A stretch of 64,000 nucleotides of DNA, from positions 62,001-126,000 of the forward strand of contig JAUYAB010000005.1 in NCBI GenBank assembly GCA_030693705.1. Reading direction: 5' to 3'. The position numbers were made by a program, and so were the translations under genes. This document shows positions 39,825 through 49,074 of the stretch, piece after piece; the first letter of the stretch is position 1; every line of letters begins with the position of its first letter. The DNA is from Ignavibacteria bacterium. Lineage in GTDB: Bacteria; Bacteroidota; Ignavibacteria; Ignavibacteriales; Ignavibacteriaceae. A model generated the notes under the pieces. The model worked only from the letters and a program-made list of their open reading frames with translations. It did no database searches and was not told the origin of the DNA.

Positions 39825-41754
39825 AAATTCGTTAGCAGTTAAATTGGTTGTTTCCATTCTTTCAGTGAGCGGCTTAATTTTCATCTTTATATTCGGGAGT
39901 AACTTCTCAAGGTCTCGTGAAATTTTACTAAATAATGCTAAACTGAATGCCAAACATCTCTCATCGGCAACGGTAAATAAAATTGAAATAATACTCACGA
40001 ACGTTGAGAAGATTCCGTACACCTTAGCCTATCACCTTGAACACAATTCTTTATCCGAAAAAGAAATGCTTGGTTTACTTACCAGTGTTACAGAATCAAG
40101 CAATGAGATTACCGGAGTAACTATTGCGTATGAACCAGGTTTGTTTGCCGGAGCTAAGGGAGAGTTTGCTCCATACGTTTATAAAAATGATGGAAAATTA
40201 AAAACAGTTTATCTGAAATCGCCGGAAAATGTTTACACTAAAAAAGATTGGTACCTAATTCCAAAAGAGTTGCAAAGAGCAATGTGGAGTGAACCATATT
40301 ATAATGTAGATGATAATTCAAAAATTCTCGCCACCTTTTCTGTTCCATTCTATTTGCACCAAAACGGTAAGAGAGTCTGTGCAGGAATTGTAAGTGCGGA
40401 GATTGATCTTCACTGGCTTGAACAAATCGTTAAGGGTGTTACCTTATATCAGAACGGTTATGCTTTTCTTATTTCTCACGACGGAACGTTTGTAACGCAT
40501 CCCACAAAAGATTTTATTATGAATGAGACGATCTTTAGCGTTGCGGAAAAGGATAACGATCCCGCAGTTAGAAAATATGGGCAGGCGGCGTTGCGCGGTA
40601 AATCGGATTTTATTTTGCTGAAGCAATTTCTAAATAAAAAAAATATTTGGCTCTACTACGTTCCCTTACTTACTAATGATTGGTCTCTTGGCGTTGTTAT
40701 TCCTGATGATGAGTTGATGGCGGATCTCAACTCATTAACAAGATATATTCTGTTGTACAACTTGGTTGGCGCAATTCTTCTTATTATCGCAATCGTATTT
40801 CTTGCAAACCGGATCACCCGACCGCTAAAAAAACTTGCAACTGCAACCGATCAAATTGCAGCCGGAAATTTTAACGTGGCTATCCCGGAGATGCATTCAA
40901 AAGATGAAGTAAGTCATCTCGCAGCATCATTTAATTTTATGAAGATATCACTGCGGCAGTACATTGATAATTTAATGGAAACAACTGCGGCGAAACAGAA
41001 AATGGAAAGTGAGTTAAAAATTGCTCACGAAATTCAAATGGGAATTTTGCCTAAAATATTTCCACCATTTCCGCATCGACCCGAATTTGATCTGTATGCA
41101 GTTATTGAACCGGCGAAAGAAGTTGGCGGAGATTTTTATGACTTTTTCCTTCTCGATGATTCTTTCCTCTATTTTACCGTCGGTGATGTTTCAGGAAAAG
41201 GGGTTCCGGCTTCGTTATTCATGGCTGTAACAAAGACTTTAATAAAAGCCTCCACAGCAATTGATCTTCCTCTAAATGAAATAATTTGTAAAGTGAATAA
41301 CGATCTTTGTAGAGAAAATGATTCTTCAATGTTCGTTACAATATTTTTTGGAAGAATAAATATCAGAACCGGTGAAGTTGATTTTGTGAATGCTGGTCAT
41401 AATTTGCCGTACATCATTTCACAAAACGGCGAGATAAAGAAAATTGAAAAGACCGGAGACATTGCCGTTGGGATAATTGATAACTATCCGTATAAGTTAG
41501 CCAGGATTACTCTTGCTGAAGACGATAAAATCTTTTTATATACCGATGGAATTACGGAAGCGCAAAACATTACCGACGAACTTTATTCCGATAAACGACT
41601 TGAGGTCTTTTTAAAAACTCAGCAATCAAGTTCCGCCAAAGAGCTGGTTCTCAATTCGGTAAAAGAAGTTAAAAAGTTTTCGGACACTGCTCCTCAATCC
41701 GATGATATTACCTCATTTACGCTTAAATGGTTTAAACCGATGGAGAGTAAGTAA
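39811..41754 (+). CDS. Membrane PP2C (SpoIIE-type) phosphatase with Cache sensor and HAMP
   Basis: A 647-residue signalling protein: helix at about 11-31, a large extracytoplasmic dCache-like domain (about 35-300), a second helix (305-327), HAMP (328-380), a linker, and a C-terminal SpoIIE/PP2C phosphatase with EVGGDFYDFF, GDVSGKGVPASLFMAV and LYTDGITEAQN supplying metal ligands. Such phosphatases dephosphorylate STAS anti-anti-sigma proteins. It overlaps the solute-binding protein gene and is followed by an RsbW-like kinase and a STAS protein, making a complete partner-switching set. Confidence 0.92.
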   Translation: MVHLKNSLAVKLVVSILSVSGLIFIFIFGSNFSRSREILLNNAKLNAKHLSSATVNKIEIILTNVEKIPYTLAYHLEHNSLSEKEMLGLLTSVTESSNEITGVTIAYEPGLFAGAKGEFAPYVYKNDGKLKTVYLKSPENVYTKKDWYLIPKELQRAMWSEPYYNVDDNSKILATFSVPFYLHQNGKRVCAGIVSAEIDLHWLEQIVKGVTLYQNGYAFLISHDGTFVTHPTKDFIMNETIFSVAEKDNDPAVRKYGQAALRGKSDFILLKQFLNKKNIWLYYVPLLTNDWSLGVVIPDDELMADLNSLTRYILLYNLVGAILLIIAIVFLANRITRPLKKLATATDQIAAGNFNVAIPEMHSKDEVSHLAASFNFMKISLRQYIDNLMETTAAKQKMESELKIAHEIQMGILPKIFPPFPHRPEFDLYAVIEPAKEVGGDFYDFFLLDDSFLYFTVGDVSGKGVPASLFMAVTKTLIKASTAIDLPLNEIICKVNNDLCRENDSSMFVTIFFGRINIRTGEVDFVNAGHNLPYIISQNGEIKKIEKTGDIAVGIIDNYPYKLARITLAEDDKIFLYTDGITEAQNITDELYSDKRLEVFLKTQQSSSAKELVLNSVKEVKKFSDTAPQSDDITSFTLKWFKPMESK

Positions 41755-41757
41755 CCT

Positions 41758-42183
41758 ATGAGTAATGACCCGGTAAAGAGTTACGAAATTGTCATAAAGA
41801 ATTCTCCGGAAGAAGTGTCGAAAGCGATCTATCAATTTCTTTCTTTTTGCAACGAAGAAAAAATATCTCTTGCATCAATTTACAAACTTCGTTTAGCGAT
41901 GGAGGAGATTTTAGTAAATATAATAAACTATTCGTTCCAAGATAAAAATCAGCATGAGTTATTAATAAGAATAAATAGTTCTGCAGATAACCTGACAATG
42001 GAGTTTATTGATGATGGAATTGCATTTGATCCATTAACCGTTCCCGATCCGCAAGATATTCCATTGGAACAAAGAAAGCCTGGCGGTGTTGGAATCTATT
42101 TGGTGAAAACCATGATGGATGTTTTCAAATACAAGAGAATCGACGGAAATAATATTTTAACAGTATCAAAGAAAATAACTTAA
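41758..42183 (+). CDS. RsbW/SpoIIAB-like serine kinase (anti-sigma type)
   Basis: A 141-residue GHKL ATPase-fold protein. The N-box is MEEILVNIINYSF, the G1-like box is EFIDDGIAFDP and GGVGIYLVKTMMD is the G2 box. Such proteins phosphorylate STAS partners and bind a target such as a sigma factor. The sigma factor itself is not encoded nearby. It lies 3 bp after the phosphatase and 14 bp before the STAS gene. Confidence 0.9.
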   Translation: MSNDPVKSYEIVIKNSPEEVSKAIYQFLSFCNEEKISLASIYKLRLAMEEILVNIINYSFQDKNQHELLIRINSSADNLTMEFIDDGIAFDPLTVPDPQDIPLEQRKPGGVGIYLVKTMMDVFKYKRIDGNNILTVSKKIT

Positions 42184-42197
42184 TAAAAGAGGTTCAT

Positions 42198-42530
42198 ATG
42201 GAAATGTCACAACGTGAAGTAAATAATGTTCTTATTCTTTCTCCAAAGGGAAATCTTGATTTCAATCAAGCGACGAGTTTTCAAGAGACTGCTACTGCCT
42301 TTATTGAAAATGGAGCGAAAAAAGTTCTTATTAATTTTACCGAATTGTCCTTCATAAGCAGCGCCGGCTTGCGTGTGCTTATTGTTCTGGCAAAACTTTT
42401 ACAGCAAAAAAACGGAACGTTCGCTCTTGCTTTAATGAATGACCAAATTCTTGAGGTCTTTTCAATTTCAGGTTTTGAAAAATTGTTTACAATTTATGCT
42501 TCTGAAGAAGAAGCCCTGAAAAACATGTAA
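42198..42530 (+). CDS. STAS-domain anti-anti-sigma factor
   Basis: A 110-residue SpoIIAA/RsbV-type protein. The phosphorylatable serine lies in the conserved segment LSFISSAGLRVLI (around residues 50-62). It is the expected substrate of both the kinase encoded immediately upstream and the PP2C phosphatase two genes upstream. An AGAGG Shine-Dalgarno precedes the ATG. Confidence 0.92.
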   Translation: MEMSQREVNNVLILSPKGNLDFNQATSFQETATAFIENGAKKVLINFTELSFISSAGLRVLIVLAKLLQQKNGTFALALMNDQILEVFSISGFEKLFTIYASEEEALKNM

Positions 42531-42543
42531 CACAGGAACTGCT

Positions 42544-43485
42544 ATGAAATTGCAAAAACCGGAAAGCCTTCGTAACGGCGACACTATTGGAATAATTTCT
42601 CCGGCTTCATCACCAGATGATCTGAGCCGTATAAATAAAGGCGTAAACTACTTTGAGCGGCTTGGCTATCATGTTGAAGTCGGAAAAAATGTCGGGAAAT
42701 ATGAAGGATACCTTGCCGGTACGGATGAGGAGCGGATTGAAGATTTGCACAATATGTTCTCAAATAAAAATATTCGAGCGATCATTTGTGTGCGCGGCGG
42801 GTATGGTTCACCACGACTTCTCGATAAAATTGATTACCAACTGATCAAGAAAAATCCAAAAATATTTGTCGGTTATTCAGACATTACCGCGCTCCAACTC
42901 GCTTTTTTTACAAAAACAAATCTTGTAACTTTTGCCGGTCCTATGGTAGCTGTTGATTTCCATTCAGAAATAAATCGTTACACGGAAGAAATTTTTTGGA
43001 GAACAATTACCTCAACAAAAAAGATCGAGAAGGTAATTCTTCCTGAAGGCGAATCACTGCTTCCAATGAAAAAAGGGAGAGCGGAGGGTGAAATTATTGG
43101 CGGCAATCTTTCTTTAATTCTTTCTCTGCTCGGCAGTTCATACATTCCCAAATTCAAGGATAAAATTCTTTTTCTTGAAGACATTGACGAGGCTCCGTAC
43201 AAGGTTGACAGAATGTTGAATCAACTAACAATAGCCGGAATGCTGAAAAAAATATCCGGTGTATTACTTGGAGAGTTCACAGATTGTGTTGAAAAAGATG
43301 CCGAGAAAAAAACTTTGACTTTGGATGAAGTATTCGAAAAGTATTTGGGAGAACTGCGTATTCCGGTTATTAAAAATTTTCCACACGGTCATCGAAAAGC
43401 TAACCACACAATTCCGTTTGGAATAAAAACTAAAGTCAATGCTGATAAAGGTTATGTTGAGTTTCTTGAATCAGCGGTTATTTAA
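42544..43485 (+). CDS. LD-carboxypeptidase (S66 family)
   Basis: A cytoplasmic muramoyl-tetrapeptide carboxypeptidase used in murein recycling. The 313 residues have the nucleophile Ser112 in VGYSDITA, the catalytic Glu in FLEDIDEAPYKVDRML and His in NFPHGHRKANHTIPFG. The length is normal. It lies 13 bp after the STAS gene. Its 3' end overlaps the convergent amidase gene by 8 bp. Confidence 0.93.
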   Translation: MKLQKPESLRNGDTIGIISPASSPDDLSRINKGVNYFERLGYHVEVGKNVGKYEGYLAGTDEERIEDLHNMFSNKNIRAIICVRGGYGSPRLLDKIDYQLIKKNPKIFVGYSDITALQLAFFTKTNLVTFAGPMVAVDFHSEINRYTEEIFWRTITSTKKIEKVILPEGESLLPMKKGRAEGEIIGGNLSLILSLLGSSYIPKFKDKILFLEDIDEAPYKVDRMLNQLTIAGMLKKISGVLLGEFTDCVEKDAEKKTLTLDEVFEKYLGELRIPVIKNFPHGHRKANHTIPFGIKTKVNADKGYVEFLESAVI

Positions 43486-44059
43486 TTTTCTTTTCAACTT
43501 CGCTTTGAAGAAAACCTGATTCAATATAGCGGTATAAATCTTTCCCGGGGCAAAGAGTTTTTGCAAAATCTTTATGCGCTTTTATTGTTGAAGGAGAAAT
43601 CTGATATTTCTTGCAGCAGTAAGCAGTAAGTTCAATTAAAGCGTTCAACTGCTTTTCGGTTACTTGCTGTTCCTCAAAATTGCCGAGACAAGTTATGAGC
43701 AAATGTCCTTCCGGATCATATTCGGTGGCTGTTTCACCTGCAGTAAAAACGTTTCTTCCTTCAAAAATATTTCCATCGAAATCAATTATAAAATGATATG
43801 GAATGTCGCTCCAATTTCGCGCTTCGCTCATTCCCCATGTTTGTACTTTTTTAATATGTACAGCGGCTGATTCTTTTTGCGGATTAAAAATTTCTCCTTC
43901 GTGGTGAATCGTTATTCTTACTGGAACTTGGGACTTGTATCCTCTTGGTTCTGCCGCATTCCATTCTGAACGCGAGTAAATCTGCAATTGTGTTGATGAA
44001 CAGTTCAGTGAGAGAAAGATTGAAAAGATGAGTATTCCAGATAAAAATATTTTTTTCAT
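43478..44059 (-). CDS. N-acetylmuramoyl-L-alanine amidase lipoprotein (Amidase_2/PGRP)
   Basis: A 193-residue lipoprotein with the lipobox LSLNC (Cys20) and an Amidase_2 domain. Zinc ligands and active-site residues are visible in RITIHHEGE, IPYHFIIDFDG and AHKDFAKTLCPG. It should trim peptide stems from peptidoglycan in the periplasm. It overlaps ispE by 4 bp upstream and converges with the LD-carboxypeptidase gene, another murein-recycling enzyme. Confidence 0.9.
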   Translation of the reverse strand: MKKIFLSGILIFSIFLSLNCSSTQLQIYSRSEWNAAEPRGYKSQVPVRITIHHEGEIFNPQKESAAVHIKKVQTWGMSEARNWSDIPYHFIIDFDGNIFEGRNVFTAGETATEYDPEGHLLITCLGNFEEQQVTEKQLNALIELTAYCCKKYQISPSTIKAHKDFAKTLCPGKDLYRYIESGFLQSEVEKKIK

Positions 44060-44883
44060 TGTAAATAGGTGAAATAAGTTTTTGAAAAATATTGGTTGGC
44101 TTTTTGAGCGGAATTACTTTCCGGAAAAATCCCAAACATGGTTGAACCGCTTCCGCTCATTAAAACAAATTCAGCTTTGAAATCGAACATAATTTTTTTT
44201 ATTTCTGCCAATTGCGGATGCGCGGCAAACGCAATATTCTCAAAGTCATTCACTACTTTTCCGTTAAGAGAAGCAATATCACTATCGATATTCGAGCGCA
44301 ATTTTGATAATTGAAATTCCGGCATCTTAGGTGTAATATTTTGATATGCCCATTTCGTGGAAATATGGATTCCGGGATTTACCAACAATATTGGTTTATC
44401 AATCTCAAATTCAATTGGAGAAAGTATCTCACCCCGCGATGTTGCATACGAAGGAACCGGATGAAGAAAAAATGGCACGTCAGAACCTAATTGCAGTGCG
44501 AAGTCATTTACAATTTCATTCTTTATTTGAAGCTCGAACAATTCGTTGATTGATAGAAGTGTGTGCGCTGCATTAGAACTTCCTCCGCCTAATCCGGCTC
44601 CAAGGGGAATATTCTTTTCTAAAGCAATCGAAACAGCAATTTCTTTTTTTACTAATTGCTCAATCATCCGAACAGCTTTTATCACCAAATTGTTTTCGTC
44701 ATTTTTAATAAGATTATTATTACAAGTGAAAGAAAATTTTTCGGCTTTTTCAAACGTTATAACATCATGCAACTCGATAGGATAAAATATTGTCTCAATA
44801 TTATGGAACCCATCGTCACGTATTGAAACAATGTTTAAGCCAAAATTAATTTTTGCCGGTGATTTAATTACTATTCTTTTCAT
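44056..44883 (-). CDS. ispE: 4-diphosphocytidyl-2-C-methyl-D-erythritol kinase
   Basis: The ATP-dependent kinase of the MEP isoprenoid pathway, GHMP family. The 275 residues show SPAKINFGLNIVSIRDDGFHNI at the start (read as SPAKINFGL and DGFHNI motifs), the phosphate loop PLGAGLGGGSSNAAH near residue 91 and the C-terminal MSGSGSTMFGIF. It overlaps the amidase gene downstream and the homocysteine methyltransferase gene upstream by about 20 bp. Confidence 0.95.
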   Translation of the reverse strand: MKRIVIKSPAKINFGLNIVSIRDDGFHNIETIFYPIELHDVITFEKAEKFSFTCNNNLIKNDENNLVIKAVRMIEQLVKKEIAVSIALEKNIPLGAGLGGGSSNAAHTLLSINELFELQIKNEIVNDFALQLGSDVPFFLHPVPSYATSRGEILSPIEFEIDKPILLVNPGIHISTKWAYQNITPKMPEFQLSKLRSNIDSDIASLNGKVVNDFENIAFAAHPQLAEIKKIMFDFKAEFVLMSGSGSTMFGIFPESNSAQKANQYFSKTYFTYLQ

Positions 44884-45745
44884 CTAAAAGCTTTTTTAAT
44901 TCTTTGGTGTGATAGGGAGAAGAACCACAGCACGAGCCGATGAAAACCGGATTCTTCTGTAAATATTTTTCCATTTCATGTGAGTAATCCATAGGAGAAA
45001 TTCCACATACAATGTGTTCATTGTTTATTGCGCTTCTTCCGCAGTTTAAGTAGAATCCCCACGATTTATTATTATCAATTTGTTTGAACGCTTTATTGAA
45101 TGTCTTCGGCATAACACAATTCAAACCGATTGCGAGAGGATCATATTCTTCAACTAGTCTCACTATATCAAAAAGATTTTCGCCGCTTAACAATTTCAAC
45201 TTATCTGTAAAATACAAACTGATAACAAACGGGATGGAATGCTTACCGCAAAACTTGGCAATGAAAAGTATTTCATCGAAATGGCTTTGCGTCTCATTCA
45301 AAATAAAATGACAACCGGAATTCATCAGAGATTCGATATGTTGAGCATGGTTGGATTCAATTTCTTTCTTTGAAATTGTTCGTTCAACTTGGTAGCAATC
45401 TTCCGCTGGTGGATTGGAACCTGCGAGTAATAATTTTTTACCTTCGCTTGCTGATTTGGCAAGTTCAACACTTTTTCTTACAAACTCCGGACTTTTAATT
45501 TTAAGATTGGATCTCTTGACCGATACCGGATTTGTGCGGAATGTATTTGTAGTAATAATATCCGCTCCGGCTTTTATGTAAGCTTTATGAGTTTTTACAA
45601 CTTCATCCGGTTTGGTAAGATTTGCTGACGACATCCAGAGTTGGGGATCGGGTTTTATTCCTTTTTGCTGAAGCAGACTTCCCATCGCTCCATCGAGTAA
45701 AAGAGGGCGGTGAATCCTTTTTGCAAACGAAAAAAGAAAACTCAT
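44864..45745 (-). CDS. Homocysteine S-methyltransferase family protein
   Basis: A zinc-dependent methyltransferase domain as in MetH N-termini, BHMT and MmuM. Motifs are LLLDGAMGSLLQQKG, ITTNTFRTNP and the zinc ligands in LNCVMPK and GSCCGSSPYHTKEL. The start at 45745 lies directly after the upstream gene's stop and gives the normal N-terminus; an in-frame ATG at 45763 would add six residues and lie within the upstream gene. The methyl donor is not predictable from sequence. Confidence 0.88.
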   Translation of the reverse strand: MSFLFSFAKRIHRPLLLDGAMGSLLQQKGIKPDPQLWMSSANLTKPDEVVKTHKAYIKAGADIITTNTFRTNPVSVKRSNLKIKSPEFVRKSVELAKSASEGKKLLLAGSNPPAEDCYQVERTISKKEIESNHAQHIESLMNSGCHFILNETQSHFDEILFIAKFCGKHSIPFVISLYFTDKLKLLSGENLFDIVRLVEEYDPLAIGLNCVMPKTFNKAFKQIDNNKSWGFYLNCGRSAINNEHIVCGISPMDYSHEMEKYLQKNPVFIGSCCGSSPYHTKELKKLLDEKNSN

Positions 45746-45746
45746 A

Positions 45747-46886
45747 TTATTTTCTTTTGGCATACAAATTAAAATAGTTTAGTACTTCTTGTTCAATTTG
45801 TTTTAAATCGATTTGCTGAACGCATTCTAAATTATATGGGCAAGCTTTCTTCCAGCATGGAGAACAAAATAAATCTTTTGGGAAAAGCTTCACTCCGCGG
45901 TCATATAAATCGATTTCCGTCCAGCAGCTAAGCCCAAACCATGCGATCACATACTTTTTTAGAGCGATGGCAATGTGCATTCCAAATGAATCGCCTGTAA
46001 TGATCAGGTCGGCGAGATTTTCAAAACATACGCCGCGTCTAATACCCATGGTGCTCGGAGTATTGATAATCTTGTCTCCAAACGGTTGTGCAATAACTTC
46101 ATTCCGTTGCGTGTCTTCGGGTCCACCAAGCAAAATGATCTTGTATTTATTATAACTTAGCAGTCGATCTATTAAGTGCATGTGTTGTTCAATGGTCATT
46201 TTTTTATTCGGGAAAAGATTTGAACAACCGGTGTTGATTCCAACAACAAAATCGTTCTTTGATATCTCAACTTCATATTTATATTTAAATTGAAATTCCA
46301 ATTCTTCATCATAAAAATTGTAAACGTAATCATTCCGTTCATATTCAAGCTCAAGAGTTTCAGCGAGATAATCCTGCCCGGTTCGTTGGTTCACTTTAAA
46401 CTTTAAGTTATTGTTCATACCAAGTTGGTAATTATAAAACGCTCCATCATTTAAAGGAATAATTTTTCCATCGGTATTTAAGCCGAATCCAAGTTTGTGC
46501 TTCACGGAAATCGAATTTAGCAAAGATGCCGATCGCTGTGATTTATCAATGTTGTAAGCGTAATCAAATTCCATTTGTTGAAGAATTGAAAGTGATTCAA
46601 AATCATATTTGAAGACCTGATCGATAAAAGGATTATTCAATAGAAGTTGATCTGCCGGTTTTAGTGTAATCCAATAAATCGAGGATTCAGGAAATTTCTT
46701 TTTAATACTTTTAAGTTGTGCGGTGGTCATTAAAACATCGCCCATAGCATCAAGGTTGATGATTAGAATTTTTATTCCGACCGGTCTATTTTCTTTACAG
46801 CCATGTTCCCAACAATTATAATCCGGGAAACAGGGTTTATAACCGTTGAAATTTTTACAGGACGGGATTGGATAGAGTTTTGACAT
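45747..46886 (-). CDS. Glycosyltransferase family 9 with N-terminal Cys-rich segment
   Basis: A 379-residue GT9 enzyme, probably for LPS core. The GT9 block KILIINLDAMGDVLMTTAQL begins near residue 38, after an N-terminal segment with four cysteines (SCKNF..KPCF..NCWEHGC). The nucleotide-sugar site is GDSFGMHIAIALKK, and a second cysteine group (FCSPCWKKACPYNLEC) lies near the C-terminus. It overlaps the next upstream GT9 gene by 32 bp. It is the last of three tandem GT9 genes. Confidence 0.86.
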   Translation of the reverse strand: MSKLYPIPSCKNFNGYKPCFPDYNCWEHGCKENRPVGIKILIINLDAMGDVLMTTAQLKSIKKKFPESSIYWITLKPADQLLLNNPFIDQVFKYDFESLSILQQMEFDYAYNIDKSQRSASLLNSISVKHKLGFGLNTDGKIIPLNDGAFYNYQLGMNNNLKFKVNQRTGQDYLAETLELEYERNDYVYNFYDEELEFQFKYKYEVEISKNDFVVGINTGCSNLFPNKKMTIEQHMHLIDRLLSYNKYKIILLGGPEDTQRNEVIAQPFGDKIINTPSTMGIRRGVCFENLADLIITGDSFGMHIAIALKKYVIAWFGLSCWTEIDLYDRGVKLFPKDLFCSPCWKKACPYNLECVQQIDLKQIEQEVLNYFNLYAKRK

Positions 46887-47937
46887 ACGTTTCTATAAAT
46901 GGTTTTAGTTTTGTAATAACTTCTTCAAATGAGAGATTTATAAAATTTGGTTCTTTCGTTAGAACTATTTCATGTTTAGAATGATAGGGAGTCCACGGCA
47001 TATCATCCGTATTATACTGAACATAAATTCCGAACATCGGAACGTTGAATGCAGAAGCAAGGTGTACAGTTGATGTATCCGGTGTAAAAAGAAAATCTAA
47101 TTTGGAAATCATTGCAGCGAACTCATCAAAAGAAGGAGAGTAAAAAAGAGGTTCATTGTTCACAGCAATTTGTATGGCATATTTCAAATCTCTTGTTGAA
47201 GAGAGAAGTAAAATATTTACATCATAACTTTTAAAGAAAGAAAGCAATTGGCGATATCGCTCAACTCCCCAAAATCTGGCTTCACTACCTGCCGAGATAT
47301 TTATACCTACGAGGAATTTTTTCTCCGGAAATTTATAAGACAAGAAATTTTGAGCTTTGCCGATCGATTCAGCTTTAGGCTGATAGACGATATTCACTTT
47401 CTCTTTATCGTACTTCAAGTCGAACAATTTTAATAAAGCAAGATTCCTTTCAACAACATGCGTGCGGATCGGATCAGTTTTCTCAACGGTGTGAGTATAA
47501 ATTATCGCGTTCGATTTCTTCAAACCGAATTTAAGCGGTACTTTCGACAAAGCAATCAGAAAACTTACAGTAGTTGAAACATCATCATGCAAATCTACTA
47601 TGGCAGTATATTTTTCTTGTTCAATGTAGCTCAGCAAATTTCTAAAACTTTTTAATCCTTTTTCGAAAACAATTACTTTAGTTACACATGGACAATCTTC
47701 AAAAACGATGCGGTTTGTCTGGCTGGCGAGAACATGAACCTCAACATTTGTGTTGTTTTTAATTTCTGAAAGAAGCGGAGTAACTACAAGTGCATCGCCA
47801 ATTCTATTTAATCGAATAAAAAGTATTTTGGCTCCCGGCGAGATCGAGTAAAGCAACCTCTCCAATTTGTTCTTTCTATTTAGAAAAAGAAGAAACGAGA
47901 GAAAAATATTTTTAAGATATATCTCAAATGCTTTCAT
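46855..47937 (-). CDS. Glycosyltransferase family 9 (second of three)
   Basis: A 360-residue GT9 enzyme. The N-terminal helix carries a basic amphipathic region (residues 1-30), followed by ILFIRLNRIGDALVVTPLL, and in the C-terminal half SKLDFLFTPDTSTVHLASAF, the nucleotide-sugar site. Membrane-associated transfer of heptose-like sugars is expected. It is one base downstream of the next GT9 gene and overlaps the last one by 32 bp, so the three are co-transcribed. Confidence 0.86.
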   Translation of the reverse strand: MKAFEIYLKNIFLSFLLFLNRKNKLERLLYSISPGAKILFIRLNRIGDALVVTPLLSEIKNNTNVEVHVLASQTNRIVFEDCPCVTKVIVFEKGLKSFRNLLSYIEQEKYTAIVDLHDDVSTTVSFLIALSKVPLKFGLKKSNAIIYTHTVEKTDPIRTHVVERNLALLKLFDLKYDKEKVNIVYQPKAESIGKAQNFLSYKFPEKKFLVGINISAGSEARFWGVERYRQLLSFFKSYDVNILLLSSTRDLKYAIQIAVNNEPLFYSPSFDEFAAMISKLDFLFTPDTSTVHLASAFNVPMFGIYVQYNTDDMPWTPYHSKHEIVLTKEPNFINLSFEEVITKLKPFIETYVKTLSNPVL

Positions 47938-47938
47938 A

Positions 47939-48970
47939 TTAAAAAATTATTTTATTCTTCAGTATAAGTTGATCAACTTTATCCATCACTTTAATGATTG
48001 GTAAATCTAAAAAACATTCGTGCTTGCGCGGACATTTCAGCAAATTGCACCCTATGCAATCAAGTTCCTCAAGCCGAATTGATGCGTGTTTTTCACCAAA
48101 CGGTCCTTGCAAATTTGGATTCGTCGGGCCATGAATACTTAACGTTGGTGTGCCAACGGCGGTTGAAATATGCATTGGACCGCTGTCGTTCGCAATCACC
48201 ATTTTTGCCAACTTCATCAAAGCGGCACCTTCGCGTATCGTTGTGTCGGGAGCTAAAATTGCAGCATCCTTCAATTCTTTTTTAATTGCTGCCGCGTCTT
48301 CATAATCATCCGGTCCCCAAAGAATTAGAAATTTTGAATGATATTTTTGATGTACTGCTTCGGCAATTTCAACAAATTTTCCAGCATCGCATTTCTTGGA
48401 CTCCCAACCACCGCTTGGGCTTAAAACTACAACAAAATCATTCTCACTAAAATTATTTTTGTAAAAATCTTCGGCAAAAGAAATATCCTTTTCGTCCAAA
48501 CCAAAATGGAGATTGCTTGAGTTCACTTCTATTCCAATTTTTTTCAAATATTCAAGATGCAGTTGCGCCGCATGAAACTTGTCGCGTTCGTTTGGACCAT
48601 ATAAATTATAGGCGTAAGTTCTCCCGCGATAGGGAAATCCCGCACGGTATTTTGCATGGCTGAAAAAAGTTATCATCGCAGTCCGCGGATTCGAGTAAAA
48701 GTCTAAAACCAAATCATAATTGTTAAAAAAAACTTTCGCGATGGTTTTTAATCCGCCGAAAGATTCGTTTTTCTTATAAAGAATAATCTCATTCAAAAAA
48801 GAAAGTTTCTCCAACGCAGCTTTGCCCGGCGGTTCGGTAAGATAATCGATTTTTGCCTGTGGGAATTCATTCCACAAATTATCAAAAACAACCGTTGAAA
48901 GGATAACATCCCCGATACCGCGCAGTTTGATGCAAAGGATTTTGTTGATTTTACTTTTGTCTATATTCAT
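47939..48970 (-). CDS. Glycosyltransferase family 9 (first of three)
   Basis: A 343-residue GT9 enzyme: ILCIKLRGIGDVILSTVVFD at the N-terminus, GWESKKCDAGKF mid-protein, NDSGPMHISTAVGTPTLSIHG at the sugar-nucleotide site (shown in parts: NDSGPMH and GPTNPNLQGP), and the C-terminal cysteine group CIGCNLLKCPRKHEC seen in many heptosyltransferases. It is the first gene of the minus-strand run that ends at the amidase. It is divergent from prmC across 104 bp. Confidence 0.88.
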   Translation of the reverse strand: MNIDKSKINKILCIKLRGIGDVILSTVVFDNLWNEFPQAKIDYLTEPPGKAALEKLSFLNEIILYKKNESFGGLKTIAKVFFNNYDLVLDFYSNPRTAMITFFSHAKYRAGFPYRGRTYAYNLYGPNERDKFHAAQLHLEYLKKIGIEVNSSNLHFGLDEKDISFAEDFYKNNFSENDFVVVLSPSGGWESKKCDAGKFVEIAEAVHQKYHSKFLILWGPDDYEDAAAIKKELKDAAILAPDTTIREGAALMKLAKMVIANDSGPMHISTAVGTPTLSIHGPTNPNLQGPFGEKHASIRLEELDCIGCNLLKCPRKHECFLDLPIIKVMDKVDQLILKNKIIF

Positions 48971-49074
48971 TAAACTTCTTAAAAAGGGAATACTTTCTTA
49001 TTTTGAGTCTGAACAGAAAAAAAATTTGTTGCAATTTACAATTTTTCAAATTCAATTGAATAAAAAATTTACGT

